64,000 bases of DNA. Source: Devosia sp. GTDB taxonomy: Bacteria > Pseudomonadota > Alphaproteobacteria > Rhizobiales > Devosiaceae. Below, in pieces: positions 55,211 through 63,414 of the stretch. The stretch's first letter is position 1. Every line of letters starts with the position of its first letter. Under the pieces are notes generated by a model. That model ran no database searches. It saw nothing but the letters and a program-made list of their open reading frames with translations, and was not told where the DNA came from. The stretch covers positions 1,117,010-1,181,009 of the forward strand of contig CP051235.1 in the NCBI GenBank assembly GCA_017794705.1, in the 5' to 3' direction. Position numbers and translations under genes: made by a program.

Positions 55211-55828
55211 TTTTTTGGCGGGCCGCTCCAGATTGTCGCGCAGCGCCTCGACTTCGGCACGGGCGGGGCAAGTCTCGATATGATCATTGACCAGGCCCAT
55301 GGCCTGCATGAAGGCATAGCAGGTGGTGGGGCCAACAAACTTCCAGCCACGCTTCTTGAGATCCTTTGAAAGGGCCTTTGAGGTTTCGGTCTGGGCAATT
55401 TGGCGCAAGTTCTCCCAGGTCAGTTCATCGGGCCGGCCCTCCGGGTGCGGCTCGAAACTCCAGAAATAGGCGGCGAGCGAGCCGAACTCCCGCTCCATCT
55501 CAACGGCTCGGGCGGCATTATTGATGGTGGCGTTGATCTTGCCGGCATGGCGGATGATACCCGGATCGCCGAGCAGTCTTTCGACGTCGCGCTCATCGAA
55601 GCGGGCAACGGCATGGAAGTCGAATCCGGCGAACACTTCGCGGAACCGTTCGCGCTTGCGCAGGATGGTGATCCAGCTCAATCCGGACTGGAAGCCTTCG
55701 AGGCAGATCTTTTCAAACAGGCGCCGGTCGTCGGTGACGGGCCGGCCCCACTCTTTGTCGTGATAGGCGATGTAGAAGGGGTCGTTGCCAGCCCAGGGAC
55801 AAGGTGCGGAGAGGTCGGCGTCACTCAT
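55205..55828 (-). CDS. tag: DNA-3-methyladenine glycosylase I
   Basis: The base-excision enzyme removes 3-methyladenine. The 207-residue product has CPWAGNDPFYIAYHDKEWGRPV with the zinc Cys and His, FEKICLEGFQSGLSWITILRKRE, and the C-terminal NDHIETCPAR with the second zinc His and Cys. ATG at 55828 is used; the longer frame to 55963 overlaps the divergent response regulator. Its stop lies within the ECF promoter of the next gene. Confidence 0.96.
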   Translation of the reverse strand: MSDADLSAPCPWAGNDPFYIAYHDKEWGRPVTDDRRLFEKICLEGFQSGLSWITILRKRERFREVFAGFDFHAVARFDERDVERLLGDPGIIRHAGKINATINNAARAVEMEREFGSLAAYFWSFEPHPEGRPDELTWENLRQIAQTETSKALSKDLKKRGWKFVGPTTCYAFMQAMGLVNDHIETCPARAEVEALRDNLERPAKKV

Positions 55829-55919
55829 ATTAGAACTCACTTGACATTCATTGCGGGCCGCAAGACTTATGCGCCGTCGGCAGGGAACCCGTTTGTGGGC
55901 CGACGATAGGGGAACTGAA

Positions 55920-56339
55920 TTGAGGACGCCAGCCGATCTGACGGTGCTGATCGTTGACGACAATGATTATGCGCGCGCCATCGCCGAAACCAGCCTGAAG
56001 AAGCTGGGTGTGGGCCGCATACTTGAAGCGGCCGATGCCGCAGGCGGGCTCGATGTTTTGAACCGGGGCAAGGTCGATCTGGTGCTGCTGGACTGGTACA
56101 TGCCCGAGATCAATGGCGCCGGGTTTGTTCGCCTTGCACAGTCGCACGATGTGAACGTCCCCATCATCATAACCACCGCCTATGCAACGAAGCAGAATTT
56201 TGCCCGCATGCGTGAGTTGGGACTGGAGCATGTTCTGGTCAAACCCTTTGAGCCCGTACAGTTGCATCGCATGATGGCCGCAGCGCTCGCCCGCTCCCGC
56301 GACGCTGATCTTGACGGGATGCGCGTGGTCGAACTCTAG
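55920..56339 (+). CDS. Single-domain (CheY-like) response regulator
   Basis: The 139-residue protein has only a receiver domain: acidic pair in VLIVDDNDYAR, phospho-Asp in LVLLDWYMPE, Thr in IIITTAYA and Lys in VLVKPFEPVQLH. There is no output domain, so it must act by protein contact or as a phosphate shuttle. The start is taken as TTG at 55920 behind an AGGGGA site; the upstream frame to 55851 has no site. Divergent from tag. Its partner kinase is not in the window. Confidence 0.88.
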   Translation: MRTPADLTVLIVDDNDYARAIAETSLKKLGVGRILEAADAAGGLDVLNRGKVDLVLLDWYMPEINGAGFVRLAQSHDVNVPIIITTAYATKQNFARMRELGLEHVLVKPFEPVQLHRMMAAALARSRDADLDGMRVVEL

Positions 56340-56500
56340 CGGTCCGGCATTCCCCGGACGCGCAACGATTGATTAACCACGTTGTTTTTCAATAGCTTAA
56401 CCATGGCGCTTCACGGCAAATTTGCCATTCGCATTTAGCATAAATCTTCAGATTTTGCCGGCCCCTGGGCCGGCCGTTGGACGAATTTGGGGATTTTGGA

Positions 56501-57121
56501 ATGGCTAGAACCGGAAAATCGCAGGCGCTGCGCGCTGCCACTTTGGGGCTGATGCTGATGTCCGTACCGGCCGCATTGGCGGGTCCGACCATCATTGCCT
56601 ACCCGCCGCCCGCCGGGATGTCGCTGACCACCTCGACACCGCAAAACGGTTTGGCGCTGCGCTTCAACGGGACCTCAAACCCGATCTACCTGCGCCAGGT
56701 CGTGCCCTACCAGACCGCGGAACGGGCGGGCACCATCATCGTCGATACCAACGCAAAGTTCCTTTATCTGGTGCTGCCCGGCAATCGGGCCATGCGCTAT
56801 GGAATCGGCGTGGCGCGGGACGGATTTGAATGGTCGGGCACACATTCGGTGACGGCCAAGCGCGTCTGGCCCGGCTGGACGCCACCGGCGGAAATGCGTC
56901 AGCGCCAGCCCGAACTACCGGCCTTCATGGAAGGCGGACCGGACAATCCGCTTGGCGCACGGGCCCTCTACCTCGGCTCGACACTTTACCGCATCCACGG
57001 CACCAATGATCCGCGCACGATCGGGCACAATGTGTCTTCAGGCTGCATCCGGCTGACCAACGAGGATGTGATTGACCTTTTCGGCCGGGTTCCGGTGGGT
57101 TCAAAAGTGATCGTGATGTGA
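56501..57121 (+). CDS. L,D-transpeptidase (YkuD domain), secreted
   Basis: The 206-residue product has a signal peptide ending ALAG and the YkuD catalytic domain: VDTNAKFLYLVLPGNRAMRYGIGVARDG, GARALYLGSTLYRIHGTNDP (His) and NVSSGCIRLTNEDV (nucleophile Cys in SSGCIRL). It forms 3-3 crosslinks in peptidoglycan or attaches proteins to it. ATG at 56501 has GGGGAT upstream. The preceding 160 bp contains AT-rich stretches with TTAACC half-sites but no assigned regulator. Confidence 0.94.
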   Translation: MARTGKSQALRAATLGLMLMSVPAALAGPTIIAYPPPAGMSLTTSTPQNGLALRFNGTSNPIYLRQVVPYQTAERAGTIIVDTNAKFLYLVLPGNRAMRYGIGVARDGFEWSGTHSVTAKRVWPGWTPPAEMRQRQPELPAFMEGGPDNPLGARALYLGSTLYRIHGTNDPRTIGHNVSSGCIRLTNEDVIDLFGRVPVGSKVIVM

Positions 57122-57241
57122 GCGCCACAGGGCTCACCATTAGCAAATCATGAACAAGTTGCAGCGAAGTTGTCCTCACGCGCCGAGATTGTCTTAGCAA
57201 TTCAGCGGTAGAATTTTTCAAACGAAAACCAGGGCACGAAG

Positions 57242-59056
57242 ATGCGGGATTTCTTGAGGCTTGTTCGACGCTTCCGCCGCGATGAGCGCGGGGTGTTCCT
57301 GGCCATGTTCGCGATCATGTCACTTGCCCTGATCGCGACCAGCGGCGCAGTGGTCGATTTCGTGGGTGTGCAGAACGCCCGCAGCGAAGCGCAATTCGCG
57401 CTCGACGCCGCCGCTCTCGCTCTGCAGCCGCGCATCTACGACACCGACGAAGACACGCTTCGCGACATGGCCGAGGATCTGGTGCTGGAGCGGATGACCG
57501 GCTCAAATGTCACCGTTCAGGTTGAAACCGCCAATTCCGTCATCGAGGACGGCTCGCTGTTCCTCGAGGCACGGCTTGATGTGCCGATGGCCTTTGTCAG
57601 CCTGGTTGGCTATCCGCAAATGTCGGCCCGCGTCGCGTCAGAAGCCACCCGCAAGCGGCTGTTCCTTGAAGTTGCCTTCGTCCTCGATAACTCAGGTTCG
57701 ATGGCCTGGTACGACCGTATGGACAATCTGCAGGATGCTGCAGAGTGCGCCACCAACATCATCTTTTTTGGTGTCTGCGAACCTGAAGACGATGCCGAAC
57801 AGGCGCCAAACGTCGAGGCCGCGATCATTCCGTTCACCTCCATGGTGAATATCGGCGCCGACAAGGAAGATGAAGACTGGATGGACGGCGGCGGCATCGC
57901 TGCAATCTCCAATGACAATTTCGACGATGACGACGATGATTCAACGCCGTTCACCGGTACCGTCGACCGGTTTGCCCTGTATGACGAGATCAGCAACGTG
58001 TCCTGGGAAGGTTGCGTGGAAGCGCGGCACTATCCCTACAGCGTCAACGACGCCGAGCCGGATGAATCGGTTCCCGACACGCTTTTCACGCCCATGTTCG
58101 CCCCGGACATGCCGGACACCAGTGGCGAGGGCTATGACAACAGTTACCTTGACGACACCCCGAACGCCTGCCGGGAACTGATCGGAACCTGCTCCTGCAC
58201 GACGACGACCACACCAGGGTATTGGGGCTGGGGTTGTGGCTGGCGCGGCGGGTACGGCTATTGCTCGGGGACCAGTACCACGACCTGCAATTTCACGGCC
58301 GCGGCGGGCTACGGCGGCAGCCCCTCCTGCTCATGCAGCGGCGGGGCAAGCACCTGCAACGTCTACTACAACGCCCCCAAGAGCGCACTTTCCGACCGCG
58401 AACAGCAGGAACGGCTGTGCAAGTACAATGATTCGACGGCAAACCTTTATGGCCGGCTGGGTCCGAACAGCGACTGCCCGGCGCGCGATATCCTGCCGCT
58501 GACCGACAATCCGGCCACGATCATTTCCGACATCACCTCGATGGTGGCCGCCGGCGCCACCAACATCCATCAGGGCGTGATCTGGGGCTACCACGCCCTG
58601 TCACCGACCGAACCGTTCACCGAGGGTCGCGGTTATGACACGGCTGTCTCCAAGGTGATGATCGTCATGACCGACGGTGAAAACACCTATTACGGCGAAG
58701 ACAACATGAACGGGTCGGAATTCCTGCAGGCCTACGGGCACCTTTACAATGCGCCGATGAGCGAGGACGATCCGTATGAGCTCAATGGCGGGCGGCTCGG
58801 CTATTCAGTCGAAAGCAGCTGGCAAATGCCCACCATCATGAACACGCTGACCAGCGAGACCTGCGAGAATGCCAAGGCCGAAGGCATCGAAATCTTCACG
58901 ATCGGGCTGGAACCTCCCAACGAGGCGCTGGAAAACCTGTTGATCAGCTGCTCCTCGGGTGCCGGATACTATTATTTCCCCGAAGACTCTTCGGAACTGA
59001 CAGACGTGTTCATCGAGATCGCCAATCAGTTGGCTGCCCTGCGCCTGGCGCTCTAG
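57242..59056 (+). CDS. TadG-like pilus-associated protein with vWA domain and cysteine-rich insertion
   Basis: The 604-residue protein begins with the TadE/TadG N-terminal domain (RRDERGVFLAMFAIMSLALIATSGAVVDF, one helix at about 18-40). A von Willebrand A domain starts near 143, with MIDAS residues in VLDNSGSM and the second motif in MTDGENTYYG. Within it lies an Asp stretch (DDDDDD, 228-233) and a Cys/Gly/Thr-rich insert at 310-372 with nine Cys, in the segment GYWGWGCGWRGGYGYCSGTS. TadG normally lies in a tad cluster; here it stands alone. Export to the envelope is likely. Confidence 0.9.
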   Translation: MRDFLRLVRRFRRDERGVFLAMFAIMSLALIATSGAVVDFVGVQNARSEAQFALDAAALALQPRIYDTDEDTLRDMAEDLVLERMTGSNVTVQVETANSVIEDGSLFLEARLDVPMAFVSLVGYPQMSARVASEATRKRLFLEVAFVLDNSGSMAWYDRMDNLQDAAECATNIIFFGVCEPEDDAEQAPNVEAAIIPFTSMVNIGADKEDEDWMDGGGIAAISNDNFDDDDDDSTPFTGTVDRFALYDEISNVSWEGCVEARHYPYSVNDAEPDESVPDTLFTPMFAPDMPDTSGEGYDNSYLDDTPNACRELIGTCSCTTTTTPGYWGWGCGWRGGYGYCSGTSTTTCNFTAAAGYGGSPSCSCSGGASTCNVYYNAPKSALSDREQQERLCKYNDSTANLYGRLGPNSDCPARDILPLTDNPATIISDITSMVAAGATNIHQGVIWGYHALSPTEPFTEGRGYDTAVSKVMIVMTDGENTYYGEDNMNGSEFLQAYGHLYNAPMSEDDPYELNGGRLGYSVESSWQMPTIMNTLTSETCENAKAEGIEIFTIGLEPPNEALENLLISCSSGAGYYYFPEDSSELTDVFIEIANQLAALRLAL

Positions 59057-59091
59057 TCAGGGCCGGGGCAACCCGGGCGATCTGTGGGAAA

Positions 59092-59168
59092 TGGTACCGC
59101 CTCCCTGAATCGAACAGGGGACCTCTAGATCCACATTCTAGCGCTCTAACCAACTGAGCTAAGGCGGC
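59092..59168 (-). tRNA. tRNA-His (GUG)
   Basis: A 77-nt cloverleaf on the minus strand: acceptor GCCGCCT/AGGCGGT, D arm GCTC..GAGC, anticodon stem CTAGA/TCTAG with loop ATGTGGA (anticodon GTG), T arm with TTCGATT loop, and encoded CCA. Position 72 is U and the discriminator is A73, the alphaproteobacterial tRNA-His state; the usual encoded G-1:C73 pair is absent. Confidence 0.97.
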
Positions 59169-59352
59169 CCTCAACACCAAACGGGCGTGACGCCCCGTGT
59201 TTGGCCCTTGCGGAACGGGGCGGAACATAAGGGCTCAACCGCCGAGTGACAAGTAGGCTTTTTGGCTTGTTTGTCTTAACCATCAAAAGCAATGATCGGG
59301 CACCAAAAGCCCTGAGAACTGGACCCGTCACCGGCCACCCTATATCTAACAA

Positions 59353-62175
59353 ATGACAAAGTTTTTGGTCGCATTGTGCCGAAATGACACAGGCGGCCGG
59401 GCCGGAATGGAGCGCATGGGCCAGGAATGGATCAGTTCAAAGTACGGTGTTCTGGTCTATTCGCTGACCCGGAGCGCACACCCGGCCTGGGTTTGGCCGG
59501 AGGGCGGCGAACCCGTGCTCTGGCACAATCAGGCGGCGCGCTGGTTTCACGCCCAGACCAAAAAGGGTGAGTTGCGCCCGGTTGAGGCGGTCCGCCCCAT
59601 CAAGGGGCAGATCAAGCGATTGTTGCGCCTCGGTTTTGCCGGTGTAACCAGCCTTGCGCGGGTGCAAATGTTGGTTGATGGCCATCCGGTCTCGCAAACC
59701 TGCCGGTGCACGCCGATCGTTCTCGCCGATGGCGAACGTGCCCTTTTGTGCGTCAGCGCCGATGCACTCACCGGCGAAGCGCTGGAAAATGCTTCGGCTG
59801 GACAGCCCATCATCGACCGCCTGCTGCCGCATCTCGGCGCCTACGCGCTGGTGGATGGCGATAACCGGGTGCTTTCAGGGTCCGCCGAAGGTATCGCGCA
59901 GGTGCAAGGCGCGGCACTTGCAGAACTGGGCCGCCAACCGGTGACCGATGGGCTGGATCTGCTGGTCCTGCCGCAGGTCACAGTGGAACTGCCTGCCGCT
60001 GCCGAAACTGAACCGGAGGTTGAGGCGGAAGCGGCCGGGGAGCCCGAGGTCGTCGAGCCTGCAGGCGAACCTGCGCTTGCAGAGACCGATTCTCCAGAGC
60101 CGGTCGAAACCTCCGAAGAGATGGAAGAACCGGCAGCCGTCGAAGACGAGGAACAGCAGGAACCCGAGCACCGGACGCACGAAAGCGGCCGGTTGGCCGA
60201 TCTGATGGAGCGGTTTGAATCCCGGTCACGTCTTTACGAGCCGCTTGGACCCGAAGACGAATATCTGCCGCCAGAACTCATTCCGGACCCGGAAGCGACG
60301 CGGCCCGCAGGCGGGGCCGACGAGATGGCTTTCGGCCCTTCCGAAGAAGAGGCAACTGCCGAGGATATTGAAGATCTGGAACGCCTTGACGGCTACGAGG
60401 ACGACTGGGTTGCGGCCCGGGAAGAAGAAGGTGAACAGCCGGAAGACGCGGAAGTCGCTCCAGAAACCGTTGAGCCTGCCCGGATGTGGCGGGTGACCGG
60501 GCGTGGCTTTGTCCCCGACGAGGTAGTAGTGCCTGAAGCGGAGAATGAACCCGAAACAGGGCCGGACATTGCCGAAGTCGCCGCATCGCTGACCCTGCCG
60601 GCGGAAGCTGATGAAGAGCTGGATCAGGCCGCACGCTACAATTTTGATGAACTGGCGCGTATCCTGACTGACCGGGTGGCCGGTGAGAGCCAGGGTGAGC
60701 GCGAAGAGACCGCCCGTTCCGCGCCGCTTGTTGAACGGCGCAGCGAAGCGCGCACCCTCAGTCTCAGCGACGAGCACCTGGTGCTCAATCGCCTGCCCCT
60801 CGGCATTCTGGTTTTCCGCGACCAGGAAATCGTCTTCGCCAACCGTGCCATGGCCGATCTTTTGGCCTGCACCAGCATTGCAGAACTGCGCGAGCGCGGG
60901 CTCGACGCGATCTTTCCGCGCATCGGAGAGCCCGGGGTTACGCCCGGCCCGGTGGCCACGCTGCTCGACAGCCAAGGCACACAGGTGCCGGTCAGCGCCC
61001 GGCTGCAATCCATCGCTTGGCATGGCGGTCCGGCGCTGATGCTGTCGGCGCGACGTGAGGATTCCGAACCGTCCGGAGAAATCCTCGTACGCAATTTTGT
61101 CGAGACGCTGGCGGCGGCCCGGGACGATGGTTTCATCGAGATTAGCCGGGCCGGGGTGATCGAGGCCGCGTCCGGGCGCGCCGCCGACTTGCTGGAGCGC
61201 GGCACGGAACTGGTGATCGGACGGCCGTTGGCCGGTTTCATCGATCCTGAACAGCTCGACGACTTCCGCGCCTTTCTTGAAAAGCCGGCCCGGCGGGCGG
61301 GAACTGACCGTCCGTTCTTGCAGCTTCGCGCCAACAGCGGCGCGGCGCTGGATCTGTTCACCGAGGGCAGTGCGGGGATCGTGACCGGGTACTTCGGCAT
61401 AGTCTCGGCCGAGGAGAAGCTTTTCACGGCTCCTGCCCCGGGTACGGCCCGGCAAGACCACGATACCTCGATCATGGCCAAGATGAGCCGCGGCTTGCGC
61501 CGCCCGCTCAATACGATCATCGGTTTTGCGCAATTGCTGGAAAACCAGGCGTTCGGCCCGTTGGGGCACGCGCGCTATCTTGAATATGCGCGGGACATTC
61601 GCAGCGCCGGCCGCGAAGTCGAGGGTCTGGTCGACGAGTTCGATCAGTATAGCGGCTTGCAGAATGAGAGCATCCTGGCTGACGCCAGCGACTTTTCGCT
61701 GGAGGACCTGCTGACCGATTGTGAAAGCGTGGTGCGGGACCAGGCGGGCCGGCGGCAGGTGTTCGTGCGCAGCGCCATTTCCGAGAACCTGCCCTATATC
61801 CGGGCCGACCGGGTACTGATGCGCCAGGCGCTGCTCAACCTTCTGGCCAGCGCCATTGATCAGACCCCGCAGGGCGGCAAGGTAATCCTTTCTGCGCAGG
61901 TGGAGGATGATGGCGGGGTCAGCGTTCACGTGCGCGACAGCGGCAGCGGACATGCCGAGCATGCGGAACGGTTTGCCGTGTTTCGAGAGGGCACATCGGC
62001 GCGGGGCGAAGCGATGGTGCCGATGAAATCGAGCATAGGGCTGGCATTGACGCGGTCGCTCGTCGCGGCAAATGCCTGCCGGCTCGATATCGATCCCTCC
62101 AGCGGCACTGGCACGGTCATGAGCCTTCATATCCCGGCGGACCTTGTCCGGACGGCGCGGCGGCAAGCCGACTGA
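59353..62175 (+). CDS. Soluble PAS-containing histidine-kinase-like protein lacking the phospho-acceptor His (pseudokinase)
   Basis: The 940-residue protein has no membrane helix. Residues 1-210 form an N-terminal domain with PAS-like character, 210-470 is an acidic Glu/Pro/Ala-rich linker, 475-570 is a PAS domain (NRLPLGILVFRDQEIVFANRAMADLL), and 700-930 is a kinase core related to the PdhS/DivJ group (FGPLGHARYLEYARDIRSAG). The H-box reads MSRGLRRPLN, so Arg713 replaces the histidine and Gly714 the acidic residue. The N-box is degraded (NLLASAIDQTP) while the G-box DSGSG and GLAL remain. It may still bind ATP or act as a scaffold like DivL (inference). No clear ribosome-binding site; ATG at 59419 is an alternative. 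Confidence 0.88.
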   Translation: MTKFLVALCRNDTGGRAGMERMGQEWISSKYGVLVYSLTRSAHPAWVWPEGGEPVLWHNQAARWFHAQTKKGELRPVEAVRPIKGQIKRLLRLGFAGVTSLARVQMLVDGHPVSQTCRCTPIVLADGERALLCVSADALTGEALENASAGQPIIDRLLPHLGAYALVDGDNRVLSGSAEGIAQVQGAALAELGRQPVTDGLDLLVLPQVTVELPAAAETEPEVEAEAAGEPEVVEPAGEPALAETDSPEPVETSEEMEEPAAVEDEEQQEPEHRTHESGRLADLMERFESRSRLYEPLGPEDEYLPPELIPDPEATRPAGGADEMAFGPSEEEATAEDIEDLERLDGYEDDWVAAREEEGEQPEDAEVAPETVEPARMWRVTGRGFVPDEVVVPEAENEPETGPDIAEVAASLTLPAEADEELDQAARYNFDELARILTDRVAGESQGEREETARSAPLVERRSEARTLSLSDEHLVLNRLPLGILVFRDQEIVFANRAMADLLACTSIAELRERGLDAIFPRIGEPGVTPGPVATLLDSQGTQVPVSARLQSIAWHGGPALMLSARREDSEPSGEILVRNFVETLAAARDDGFIEISRAGVIEAASGRAADLLERGTELVIGRPLAGFIDPEQLDDFRAFLEKPARRAGTDRPFLQLRANSGAALDLFTEGSAGIVTGYFGIVSAEEKLFTAPAPGTARQDHDTSIMAKMSRGLRRPLNTIIGFAQLLENQAFGPLGHARYLEYARDIRSAGREVEGLVDEFDQYSGLQNESILADASDFSLEDLLTDCESVVRDQAGRRQVFVRSAISENLPYIRADRVLMRQALLNLLASAIDQTPQGGKVILSAQVEDDGGVSVHVRDSGSGHAEHAERFAVFREGTSARGEAMVPMKSSIGLALTRSLVAANACRLDIDPSSGTGTVMSLHIPADLVRTARRQAD

Positions 62176-62251
62176 TCAAAAAAATCTTCATCGGATGCGC
62201 GGATTCGCGTTTCGCTAGCGCGCTGAAATCACGGCGAATTCTTTCGGGAAC

Positions 62252-62266
62252 TTAGAACGCTTCTAA
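62252..62266. promoter_or_regulatory. Iron control element (Irr box) upstream of fbpA
   Basis: A perfect inverted repeat TTAGAA-CGC-TTCTAA, matching the core of the rhizobial ICE motif (TTTAGAA-N3-TTCTAAA) bound by Irr. It lies 120 bp upstream of the fbpA start, the only iron-transport gene of the window, which supports the reading. Confidence 0.82.
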
Positions 62267-62307
62267 CCTACGAGACCTGCAGTAACTTATTGTTTTTCAA
62301 TCACTTC

Positions 62308-62336
62308 TTGACACGGGCCGGCTCAACACCCAAAAC
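62308..62336 (+). promoter_or_regulatory. Possible fbpA promoter
   Basis: TTGACA (62308-62313) is followed 17 bp later by CAAAAC (62331-62336), a perfect -35 with a weak -10. The Irr box lies about 45 bp upstream of this -35, so Irr could activate from there. A weak -10 is typical of activated promoters. This is inference. Confidence 0.4.
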
Positions 62337-62385
62337 GCTCCTCGACTTGCTCGGGACCTTTGATCCCCTGGAAAAGGAGAATGAA

Positions 62386-63414
62386 ATGAGCCTATTTGGA
62401 ACGTGGCTTCCCGCCACGCTTGGCGCAATTGCGCTGGGCCTGCCTGTCACCGCCCTGGCGCAGGGCCAGGTGAACATCTACAGCTACCGTCAGCCTGAAC
62501 TGATTGCCCCGGTCCTCGAGGCTTTCACCGCTGAAACCGGTATCGAGACCCGTGTCTTGAGCCTGACCGACGGCGTGCTGGAACGCGTGCAGGCGGAAGG
62601 CGCCAATTCTCCCGCCGACGTGTTGCTGACCGTGGACATCGGACGGCTGACGGGTTTGGCCGAAGGCGGCGTTACCCAGGCCGTCGACAGCGCCGAAATC
62701 AATGCCAACATCCCCGCCCAGTACCGCGATCCCGACGGACACTGGTTTGGCCTGACCATGCGCGGGCGCGTGGTTTACGCGTCGGTCGACCGGGTCGAAC
62801 AGGACACCATCACCTATGCCGAACTGGCGGACGAGGCATGGCGCGGCCGCATCTGTACCCGGTCCGGGCAGCATCCCTACAATATCGCGCTGTTTGCCTC
62901 GATCATCGCTCACGAGGGCGAAGCGGCGGCCGAGGAATGGCTCGCCGGGCTGAAGGCCAATCTGGCACGCTCGCCCAACGGAAATGACCGGGCGCAGGCG
63001 CAGGGCATCTTTGCCGGTGAATGCGACCTGGCGCTGGGCAACACCTATTATGTCGGTCTGATGATGACCAACGAGGAAAACCCGGAGCAGAAGGATTGGG
63101 CGGCAGCAATCAAGGTGCTGTTCCCCAACAGCGAGGACCGCGGCACGCATATCAACCTGTCGGGCATGGCTATGGCCGCAAATGCGCCAAACCCGGAAAA
63201 TGCGCTCAAGCTGATGGAATTCCTGTCCAGCGCAGAAGCCCAGGAAATCTATGCCGAGCAGGTGTTTGAATATCCGCTCCTGCCGGGCGCCAGTGCTTCG
63301 GAACTGGTGCAGAGCTTCGGCGAATTGCACCCTGACGATCTTCCCCTGTCCGAGGTGGCAGCCAATCGTGCGCTCGCCTCGCAGCTTGTCGATCGTGTCG
63401 GCTACGACAATTAG
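62386..63414 (+). CDS. fbpA: Ferric iron ABC transporter, periplasmic substrate-binding protein
   Basis: The 342-residue product has a signal peptide ending ALAQ, VNIYSYRQPELIAPVLEAFTAETGIETRVL at the start, and the iron-binding tyrosines in NTYYVGLM. It delivers Fe(III) to an FbpBC-type importer. An AAGGAG site lies before ATG at 62386; the longer frame to 62290 covers the promoter. The permease gene follows at once. Regulation by Irr is indicated by the ICE box upstream. Confidence 0.95.
   Translation: MSLFGTWLPATLGAIALGLPVTALAQGQVNIYSYRQPELIAPVLEAFTAETGIETRVLSLTDGVLERVQAEGANSPADVLLTVDIGRLTGLAEGGVTQAVDSAEINANIPAQYRDPDGHWFGLTMRGRVVYASVDRVEQDTITYAELADEAWRGRICTRSGQHPYNIALFASIIAHEGEAAAEEWLAGLKANLARSPNGNDRAQAQGIFAGECDLALGNTYYVGLMMTNEENPEQKDWAAAIKVLFPNSEDRGTHINLSGMAMAANAPNPENALKLMEFLSSAEAQEIYAEQVFEYPLLPGASASELVQSFGELHPDDLPLSEVAANRALASQLVDRVGYDN

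Noticed and set aside
59240..59290. TTAACC half-site before the kinase-like gene
   Set aside because: No properly spaced second half-site.
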